Origin: Actinomycetota bacterium
Lineage (GTDB): Bacteria; Actinomycetota; Geothermincolia; Fen-727; JAQURN01
Assembly: GCA_028715585.1 (NCBI GenBank)
Contig: JAQURN010000102.1
Coordinates: forward strand, 1-5,095
Direction of reading: 5' to 3'
DNA length: 5,095 nucleotides
A model generated the notes under the pieces. The model saw nothing but the letters and a program-made list of their open reading frames with translations, ran no database searches and was not told the origin of the DNA. Of the stretch, positions 1-5,095 are shown piece after piece. Each line of letters opens with the position of its first letter. Position 1 is the stretch's first letter. The position numbers and the translations under genes are program-made.

Positions 1-2290
1 AAAAGCCTTCCTGGATGCCGGTGGAGGGGCTGTCCAGCCGTTAGTAGAGGCGATTTCGGGAAGGAAAAAGGAAATAGAACGTCGCGTAAGTGAACTTTCA
101 GGCGCCATCGAACCCGCTTGGCTTACCTGTGAGAAGAAAAGGGAAGAGTTCTCTTCCGCCCTCGAGGAAATAAAGCAGCTTCGCACAAAGAGGGGTGAGC
201 TCGAAGCGACCTGCGAAGAGCTCCTCCAGGAAAAATCGAAGCTACTCGCGTCCCGAGCCGACCTCATTTGCAGGCTTTATCTTCTCTCGAGACTAGAGAC
301 GAGACGATGGACCTTCTTGAACACCATTTCTGAACTTCTCGAACGCGACTTTGGGGAAGGAAAACTCGGTGAGCCTCTTATCCATGAACTAGATATCGAT
401 AGCTCCTTTGAGAAAGCGGTGATGGACTTCCTGGGACCATGGGCATTTGCTCTGCCGGTTAAGGGTGATGAAACGGTTATTGCCGCGATTCGCTATCTCA
501 AGGAGAGGGGCGCCGGCAAGGCTTTGTTTTTCCGCGAAGGCGAGGGGAATGATACCGAATTTACAAATACGGGAAGTTCTCTCTCGACGCCTCCCGGTGC
601 GGTTCCGGCGCTCGAGGCGGTAAGAGCGCCCGCGCGCTTCATGGATGCCCTAAGGGGGCTTCTGGCTGATACCTATATCGTGGGAAGCCTCGAGGAAGCT
701 TTTAGCCTAGCGCACAGCTATCCACGATTTACTTTTCTCACTCCGGACGGCGATGTCATTTCCGGAGGGACTTTCTTGAGAGGAGGAAGCCCCACCTTGG
801 ACCCGCTTCTCTTGGAGACTTCCAAGAGGCGTCGTGAGGAAATGGAAAGTTCAATAGAGGAAATCCAGGTTGGCCTCGATGAGATTTGCTTGAGGATTGA
901 AAGGGTCAAAGGCGAGATTAAGAGGCTAGACGAGAGACTTGAATCCGCCGGGGAAGCCCTGAGTAGATGTTTCGAGGAGTCAGCCGAATTGCACAAGGAA
1001 CACTCCTTGCTTAGCGGTAGGGCGGAGGTTTTTTCCCAGGAACTTGCCTACCTCGAGGGGTTGGATTTGCCACCAGCACCCGCGGGCAAAGAGAGCCTTG
1101 GTGGCAAACTAGCGAAGCTCCTCGAGCAGGAGGTAGAAACTAGAGGAGAGCTCGACCGAATCAAGGCAGAAAGGGCGCCTCTTTCGAGGGAAGAGGGAAA
1201 GCTAAGAGAAGATATTTCCGCGACGGAAAGAGAAATTGCAATCATCGCCCAGAGACAAAGGAAGATAGAGTACCTTCTTCGCACTCCCGAGGGGGGCCTT
1301 GCCGATGGTAGTGCCTGGGTTTCAGCCGAGTCAGACGTCAAAAAGATAGTTGGCTTTCATGAACGTCTTGTAAGTCTTGCCGATAGGGCGCGCCAGAAGC
1401 TTCGCGAGGATCTTTCCAGTGAGTTTGGAGAAGAGGGGAAGGCGGACCAAAGCATTGACAGGCTGAAGGTGGAAATTCTTCGGCTTGAGGAGGAGAAAAG
1501 GGCTCTCGAGGACAAAATTCACTCTCAAGAACTTTCTTCAGCTGAGGTCAAAGTCAAGCTGGAGCAGGTTGCAGAGAAGATTACCAAAACTCATGGCGTG
1601 TCGCTCGAGTTTGCTCTAAAAACGCACGACCCTTCAGTTGAAAGGAGCGAACTGGAGAGAAGAATCGAGGAGCTTGGTGTCAAGCTGGAGAGGCTCGGAC
1701 CCGTGAATCCTGAAGCGATAAGCCAGTTGAGGGAACTGGAGGAGAGGCACGATTTCTTCAAATCACAAGTGGAGGATTTGAGGGAAGGAAAGTTAGAGCT
1801 TCAAAAAGTCGTTCGGGAGGTTGACAACCAGATAAAGGAGAGATTTCTAGAGGCATTCGATGAGGCAAACACTTATTTCCGCGGAATGTTCTCTTTTCTG
1901 TTTCCCAATGGGAAGGCAGAGCTTAAACTGAGCGAACCAGATGACGCGCTCAATTCAGGTGTGGAGATATTTGCTCAGCCCGAGGGAAAGAGACTGAGAA
2001 GGCTTTCTCTTCTTTCAGGGGGGGAAACCTCTCTCACCGCGCTCGCCTTTTTCTTTGCCCTTTTCAAGGTGAGGCCTAGTCCCTTTTATTTCCTTGACGA
2101 GGTGGAGGCAGCACTCGATGACATAAACCTGGAAAGATTCCTTGAACTCGTGAAGGAGTTCAGAGAAGAATCACAGTTGATAATCATAACCCACCAGAGG
2201 AAGTCTATGGAGATAGGTGACGCGTTGTATGGTGTCACGATGCATGAGGATGGCATCTCGCGCGCGGTTTCGCAGAGGATAGCGGTCTGA
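1..2290 (+). CDS. smc: Chromosome partition protein SMC, C-terminal part (5' end outside window)
   Basis: SMC is the ATPase of the bacterial condensin complex, working with ScpA and ScpB to compact and segregate the chromosome. The frame is open from base 2 with no stop before TGA at 2288-2290, giving 762 visible residues; the TTG at 317 is internal, not the start. Residues about 1-105 are charged helix, the outgoing coiled coil. Residues about 106-265 are the hinge, with DGDVISGG and the conserved GG of FLRGGSP near its end. Residues about 266-530 are the returning coiled coil, interrupted at 356-368 and 428-441. The C-terminal head follows: LGPVNPEAI (565-573), signature LSGGET (671-676), Walker B YFLDEVEA (696-703), D-loop ALDD (704-707) and H-loop THQRKSME (730-737). 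Hinge-to-signature spacing fits a normal SMC of about 1150 residues, so roughly 390 N-terminal residues with Walker A are missing. The signature has Thr where Lys is common. Identification is firm. Confidence 0.97.
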   Translation, partial: KAFLDAGGGAVQPLVEAISGRKKEIERRVSELSGAIEPAWLTCEKKREEFSSALEEIKQLRTKRGELEATCEELLQEKSKLLASRADLICRLYLLSRLETRRWTFLNTISELLERDFGEGKLGEPLIHELDIDSSFEKAVMDFLGPWAFALPVKGDETVIAAIRYLKERGAGKALFFREGEGNDTEFTNTGSSLSTPPGAVPALEAVRAPARFMDALRGLLADTYIVGSLEEAFSLAHSYPRFTFLTPDGDVISGGTFLRGGSPTLDPLLLETSKRRREEMESSIEEIQVGLDEICLRIERVKGEIKRLDERLESAGEALSRCFEESAELHKEHSLLSGRAEVFSQELAYLEGLDLPPAPAGKESLGGKLAKLLEQEVETRGELDRIKAERAPLSREEGKLREDISATEREIAIIAQRQRKIEYLLRTPEGGLADGSAWVSAESDVKKIVGFHERLVSLADRARQKLREDLSSEFGEEGKADQSIDRLKVEILRLEEEKRALEDKIHSQELSSAEVKVKLEQVAEKITKTHGVSLEFALKTHDPSVERSELERRIEELGVKLERLGPVNPEAISQLRELEERHDFFKSQVEDLREGKLELQKVVREVDNQIKERFLEAFDEANTYFRGMFSFLFPNGKAELKLSEPDDALNSGVEIFAQPEGKRLRRLSLLSGGETSLTALAFFFALFKVRPSPFYFLDEVEAALDDINLERFLELVKEFREESQLIIITHQRKSMEIGDALYGVTMHEDGISRAVSQRIAV

Positions 2291-2350
2291 TGTTCTCCTT
2301 GGAAATCTCCAATCCTGAACTAGCCTTATCCTTAGAAATTCATTCGAAGC

Positions 2351-2355
2351 GAGGA
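2351..2355 (+). promoter_or_regulatory. Ribosome binding site of ftsY
   Basis: GAGGA lies 7 bases before ATG at 2363 but only 4 bases before the in-frame TTG at 2360. An in-frame TAA at 2357-2359 closes the frame upstream. The spacing favours ATG 2363 as the true start, making the protein 312 rather than 313 residues. Confidence 0.75.
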
Positions 2356-2362
2356 ATAATTG

Positions 2363-3301
2363 ATGAAGGAAGAGCAAGAGAAACACGAGGAAAAAGCAGG
2401 GGAAGAAAATGCCCAGCTCAAAAAAGGGCTTTCGCAATCAAGGAAAATTCTCATTTCTCCTTTCAAAAAGGCTTCCCTCAAGAAAGTGGTGGATTCCTCG
2501 TTTTGGTCCGACATGACCGAAGCGCTTATTCTTGCTGACGCGGGTGCCGCCTGTGCCGAAGAAATAGTAGATGCCGCGAAGAGGAAGGTCATCAAAGAGG
2601 GTATAAGAGACCTGGATGGCATAATCGGTGCCTTTGAACAGGTGATTTGTGAAGCGATGCAGCCAATAACACCTCCTTCTGAATCTCAACAGGCGAAACC
2701 ACAGGTTATCTTTGTAGTTGGCGTAAATGGTGTTGGCAAGACAACCACGGCGGCAAAAATTGGTTATTGGTTAAAAAAGGAGGGAAAGAGGGTTCTATTT
2801 GCCGCGGCGGACACATTCAGGGCTGCTGGAATAGAGCAGATGGAAAGATGGGCTGAGCGCGTCGGAGCCCCTGTTGTCAGGCATAAGCAAGGTGGAGATC
2901 CAGCGGCGGTAGTTTATGATGCTTTGGAATCCGCAATTGCTAGAGGAATAGATGCTCTCATCGTGGATACTGCCGGCAGGCTTCATACTAAAAAAAATCT
3001 TATGGCGGAGCTGTCTAAGATGTGGAGAGTAGCTCAAGGTAAAATCGAGGGAAAGCCAGAGGGAATACTGGTCATAGACGCTACTACTGGGCAAAATGGC
3101 ATCTCGCAAGCGAAGCTCTTCAGCGAGGCACTCGAGGTTGATTCTATTGCCCTTACCAAGATGGACGGAAGCGCCAAGGGTGGGATTGTTCTCACGATAG
3201 GAAAACAGTTGGGCATACCGGTTAAGTTTGTGGGAGTGGGAGAGGGCTTGGATGACTTGAAGCCGTTCGATCCCCTCCAGTATGCCAGGGCATTGATATA
3301 A
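2363..3301 (+). CDS. ftsY: Signal recognition particle receptor FtsY
   Basis: FtsY is the membrane-associated receptor GTPase that docks Ffh-ribosome-nascent chain complexes and hands them to the Sec translocon. From ATG 2363 it has 312 residues. Residues 1-17 are a very short charged A domain rich in Glu and Lys. LKKGLSQSRKIL (about 19-30) matches the lipid-binding first helix of the N domain, and the N-domain helical bundle continues to about 105. The G domain carries G1 GVNGVGKTTT (120-129), ADTFRAAG (149-156), DTAGR (202-206), specificity motif TKMDG (265-269) and closing motif GVGEGLDDLKPFD (291-303). DTFRAAG replaces the commoner DTFRAAA, a mild change. GVNGVGK and GVGEG..D.KPFD separate it from Ffh. 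There is no transmembrane segment, so membrane binding should rest on the A domain and first helix. It lies 72 bases after smc, probably cotranscribed. Function is near certain. Confidence 0.97.
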   Translation: MKEEQEKHEEKAGEENAQLKKGLSQSRKILISPFKKASLKKVVDSSFWSDMTEALILADAGAACAEEIVDAAKRKVIKEGIRDLDGIIGAFEQVICEAMQPITPPSESQQAKPQVIFVVGVNGVGKTTTAAKIGYWLKKEGKRVLFAAADTFRAAGIEQMERWAERVGAPVVRHKQGGDPAAVVYDALESAIARGIDALIVDTAGRLHTKKNLMAELSKMWRVAQGKIEGKPEGILVIDATTGQNGISQAKLFSEALEVDSIALTKMDGSAKGGIVLTIGKQLGIPVKFVGVGEGLDDLKPFDPLQYARALI

Positions 3302-3344
3302 GTATCTTCATAGGCTGGTTTCAAAACAAGGTGCGCGAGCAATT

Positions 3345-4349
3345 ATGGATTTTCACTTGAGATTTTGGGCAGAAAACATTTCTCCAGATGATGTCGTGAG
3401 GCACGCCCTTCCCCTTCTCGAGGAATCCGGGGCAGGGGTAGCTTTCGCGCTTTTTCCTTCCTCCTTGAACGAGGTAAACGCCAGGGCTTTCAGGAAGCTC
3501 AAAGATGCCGGAATTGAGCTCACATTCTGGGTGCTCCTTTCCAAAGAGGATGGGTACTTCCCCGGCGAGAAGAATGTCGATGTCTTCTTGGGATTATGTA
3601 AGAAAGTTTTCCAGTGGGCTGAGCAGGAAGGAGTGTTACCCGATTTTCTCGCGATTGACGAGGAGTCCCCCTTGGAGCAGGCGGAAAAGCTTCTTGGCGC
3701 GCCAATATGGCTCAAGCCTGGTGTAGCCCTTAAGATAGCCCTAGGGAACCTTTGCCGTGAGAATTTCGACTACGCGAAAGGGAGATTTTCCATCCTCAAT
3801 TCTTTAGCCAGAGATAGAGGTGTGAAAACCCTGGGGACTTGCATTCCAGTTGTTCTCATCGAGGAAATCCAGGGCGGGGAATTCGTCCAAGACCTATTCG
3901 AGACCCCCGTTTTGGGCGTTGATTGGGACATCATAAGCCCCATGATTTACACCTCGATGCTGATAGGGATGTCCGCGGGGTTGATTTCGAGGAAAGACGC
4001 GAGCTGGCTTTTGTATCGTCTCTCAAAGTGGCTGGATGCTTCTCGACCCCATGCGGCTGGCGTTTCGCTTGGGGTTACTGGAACGGGCGTCCTTGGGAAC
4101 GAACCGGCTTTTTCTTCTCCCTTGGAGCTTGTATCAGATGTCGAAACAGCGCTTTCCGCCGGGATAAGAGACATAACCATATATAGCCTCGAGGGCATTA
4201 TTTCTCGCGGAGAACCAGAAATTTGGTTCAAGGCGCTCGAAAATGTGGAACCCCGGGTTCCACCCCGATCAGGGAAGGTGGATTTTCTCATTGATGCCCT
4301 TGCGTTGGCGCACCGTGCCCTGGTGCCACTTGTAGAACTAAAAAGGTAG
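3345..4349 (+). CDS. Uncharacterised TIM-barrel-like protein, possible glycosidase-type fold
   Basis: I do not recognise a named family. The 334 residues have no signal peptide or membrane segment, so the protein should be cytosolic. The sequence reads as alternating strands and helices in the pattern of a (beta/alpha)8 barrel. Strands are suggested at DFHLRFWA (2-9), GVAFALF (31-37), ELTFWVLL (58-65), DFLAIDEE (100-107), VKTLGTCIPVV (160-170), WDIISPMIYTSM (194-205), AAGVSLGV (237-244) and IRDITIYSLEGI (274-285). Acidic residues at the end of strand 4 (D105, E106, E107), Y202 after strand 6 and E283 after strand 8 sit where glycoside hydrolases often place active-site groups; ISPMIY recalls strand 6 of putative glycosyl hydrolases. 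A proline-rich linker (303-308) and a terminal helix (312-330) follow. ATG 3345 is the only standard start after the in-frame TGA at 3294, and its Shine-Dalgarno is poor. It lies where ylxM sits in Firmicutes. The fold is plausible; the activity is unknown. Confidence 0.85.
   Translation: MDFHLRFWAENISPDDVVRHALPLLEESGAGVAFALFPSSLNEVNARAFRKLKDAGIELTFWVLLSKEDGYFPGEKNVDVFLGLCKKVFQWAEQEGVLPDFLAIDEESPLEQAEKLLGAPIWLKPGVALKIALGNLCRENFDYAKGRFSILNSLARDRGVKTLGTCIPVVLIEEIQGGEFVQDLFETPVLGVDWDIISPMIYTSMLIGMSAGLISRKDASWLLYRLSKWLDASRPHAAGVSLGVTGTGVLGNEPAFSSPLELVSDVETALSAGIRDITIYSLEGIISRGEPEIWFKALENVEPRVPPRSGKVDFLIDALALAHRALVPLVELKR
4212..4229 (+). repeat. Inverted repeat, 6-bp arms with 6-base loop
   Basis: GAACCA at 4212-4217 and TGGTTC at 4224-4229 are perfect reverse complements around a six-base loop. 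The repeat lies inside the barrel gene, after the eighth predicted strand. It shares the GAACC/GGTTC core with the stronger hairpin 16 bases downstream. An arm this short can occur by chance. Confidence 0.45.
4245..4263 (+). repeat. Inverted repeat, perfect 8-bp arms with 3-base loop
   Basis: GTGGAACC at 4245-4252 pairs perfectly with GGTTCCAC at 4256-4263 around the loop CCG, a stable GC-rich hairpin in RNA. It is inside the barrel gene, about 85 bases before the stop, and encodes the proline-rich linker before the terminal helix. No T-run follows directly, so it is not a standard intrinsic terminator. Confidence 0.6.
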
Positions 4350-4417
4350 CTCTTCGCCTCGCAATGGTTTCTCCTTTCACTTATCATGTTCTGAAAAGCT
4401 ATTTGCTACATTTCGAT

Positions 4418-4423
4418 GGAGGG
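4418..4423 (+). promoter_or_regulatory. Ribosome binding site of ffh
   Basis: GGAGGG lies 9 bases before TTG at 4433, the strongest Shine-Dalgarno in the window. An in-frame TAG at 4430-4432 directly precedes the TTG, so translation of this frame cannot begin further upstream. This fixes the unusual start codon. Confidence 0.85.
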
Positions 4424-4432
4424 AATATCTAG

Positions 4433-5095
4433 TTGTTTGAGAGCCTTGGTGACCGCCTGGCGGAGATATTTTCGAAGCTAAAAGGTCACGGAAAAATCAC
4501 AGAGAAAGATGTCGAAGCCGCGATGCGTGAGATACGCATTGCTCTTTTAGATGCCGATGTGAACTACAAGGTCGTAAAAATGTTCGTGGAGAGAGTGCGA
4601 AGCCGCGCCGTTGGGGAGGAGGTCATAAAAAGCGTCACCCCCGCTCAGCAGGTTATAAAGATAGTGGACGAGGAGATGATAGATATACTGGGTGGAGGTA
4701 ACCAGGCGCTTAATTTCTCTTCTTCTCCTCCCTCGAATTTGATGCTGGTCGGTCTCCAGGGAAGTGGGAAGACCACTGCCGCTGCCAAACTTGCCCTCTT
4801 TCTTCAAAAGCAAGGAAGAAATCCAATGCTCGTGGCGGCGGATATTTATAGGCCGGCGGCTATTGACCAACTCGTGGCACTTGGGGAAAAGATAAATATC
4901 CCTGTTGCGCGTTACAAGAACAAGAGCGCGGTGGAGATAGTGATGGAATCCCAAAAGGAAGCCTCAAAGGCAGGGGTGGATGTTCTTGTACTCGATACCG
5001 CCGGCAGGTTACATATAGACGAAGCGATGATGCAGGAGTTGGTCGATATAAAAGACAAAGTTCACCCAAGCGAGATTCTCCTTGTGGTGGACGCG
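4433..5095 (+). CDS. ffh: Signal recognition particle protein Ffh, N-terminal part (3' end outside window)
   Basis: Ffh is the SRP54-family GTPase that, with 4.5S RNA, binds signal sequences on ribosomes and delivers them to FtsY. The frame is open from TTG 4433 to the window edge, giving exactly 221 codons. The N terminus MFESLGDRLAEIFSKLKG is typical of Ffh. Residues 1-about 88 form the N domain, including AMREIRIALLDADVNYKVVK (30-49), which carries the usual ALLDADVN motif. The G domain then begins: G1 GLQGSGKTTAAAKLA (107-121), ADIYRPAAIDQL (136-147) and DTAGRLHID (188-196). The window ends in LLVVDA, just before the expected MTGQDAV stretch. The rest of the G domain, the TKxDG motif and the methionine-rich M domain are missing because of the window edge, not truncation. 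The start is TTG, and the next in-frame ATG (4523) would delete a third of the N domain. The gene lies 83 bases after the barrel gene. Confidence 0.97.
   Translation, partial: MFESLGDRLAEIFSKLKGHGKITEKDVEAAMREIRIALLDADVNYKVVKMFVERVRSRAVGEEVIKSVTPAQQVIKIVDEEMIDILGGGNQALNFSSSPPSNLMLVGLQGSGKTTAAAKLALFLQKQGRNPMLVAADIYRPAAIDQLVALGEKINIPVARYKNKSAVEIVMESQKEASKAGVDVLVLDTAGRLHIDEAMMQELVDIKDKVHPSEILLVVDA

Noticed and set aside
317..2290. TTG at 317 as the start of the SMC gene
   Set aside because: The same frame is open back to base 2 and encodes charged coiled coil leading into the hinge; starting at 317 would leave an SMC without its N-terminal head.
3302..3344. Gap between ftsY and the barrel gene as an RNA element or regulator site
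   Set aside because: It is 43 bases long with no stable hairpin, no clear promoter boxes and only a weak ribosome binding site.
4245..4300. The 8-bp hairpin as an intrinsic terminator
   Set aside because: No run of T follows the stem; the first T-rich bases come well downstream and the hairpin lies inside the barrel gene.
3947..4387. A 146-codon open frame on the minus strand
   Set aside because: It lies almost wholly opposite the barrel gene, is serine and arginine rich as antisense shadows often are, and has no recognisable motif.
4350..4432. A possible promoter for ffh, TTTCAC at 4375 with TATTTG or TACATT downstream
   Set aside because: The spacings are off or the boxes match the consensus poorly; read-through from upstream explains expression without it.
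4547..4954. A 135-codon open frame on the minus strand
   Set aside because: It lies wholly opposite ffh, whose coding is certain, and its translation shows no family features.

Overview
The window is a stretch of bacterial housekeeping chromosome. All genes lie on the + strand in the order smc (3' part), ftsY, an unnamed TIM-barrel-like gene, then ffh (5' part). The order smc-ftsY-x-ffh matches the conserved cluster of Firmicutes and related bacteria, where x is usually the small regulator ylxM. Base composition is roughly balanced. TTG serves as a start codon at ffh, and AGA/AGG arginine codons are common. These traits would suit a Firmicutes-like lineage, Synergistota or a similar phylum. 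That placement is a weak inference, because nothing here is diagnostic of a phylum.

Layout: positions 1-2290 carry the C-terminal part of SMC: hinge, returning coiled coil, and the C-terminal head with ABC signature, Walker B, D-loop and H-loop. A 72-base gap with a good ribosome binding site leads to ftsY (2363-3301), a complete SRP receptor GTPase with a very short A domain. A 43-base gap precedes the unnamed 334-residue gene (3345-4349). It reads as a cytosolic (beta/alpha)8 barrel with glycosidase-like features, and I cannot assign a function. An 83-base gap with a strong Shine-Dalgarno precedes ffh (4433 to the window end), which starts with TTG and is cut off inside its GTPase domain.

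How they work together: FtsY and Ffh are the two partner GTPases of co-translational membrane targeting. Ffh binds signal sequences and 4.5S RNA, FtsY docks it at the membrane, and the two GTPases activate each other. SMC organises and segregates the chromosome. The short gaps, single orientation and absence of a convincing terminator suggest one transcription unit. The barrel gene is the unexplained member.

There is no gene-free stretch over 300 bases. I see no tRNA, rRNA, mobile element, CRISPR array or sign of recent transfer. The points most worth a second look are the barrel gene in the ylxM position, a pair of mutually compatible hairpins near its 3' end, and matched coiled-coil breaks in SMC on either side of the hinge.
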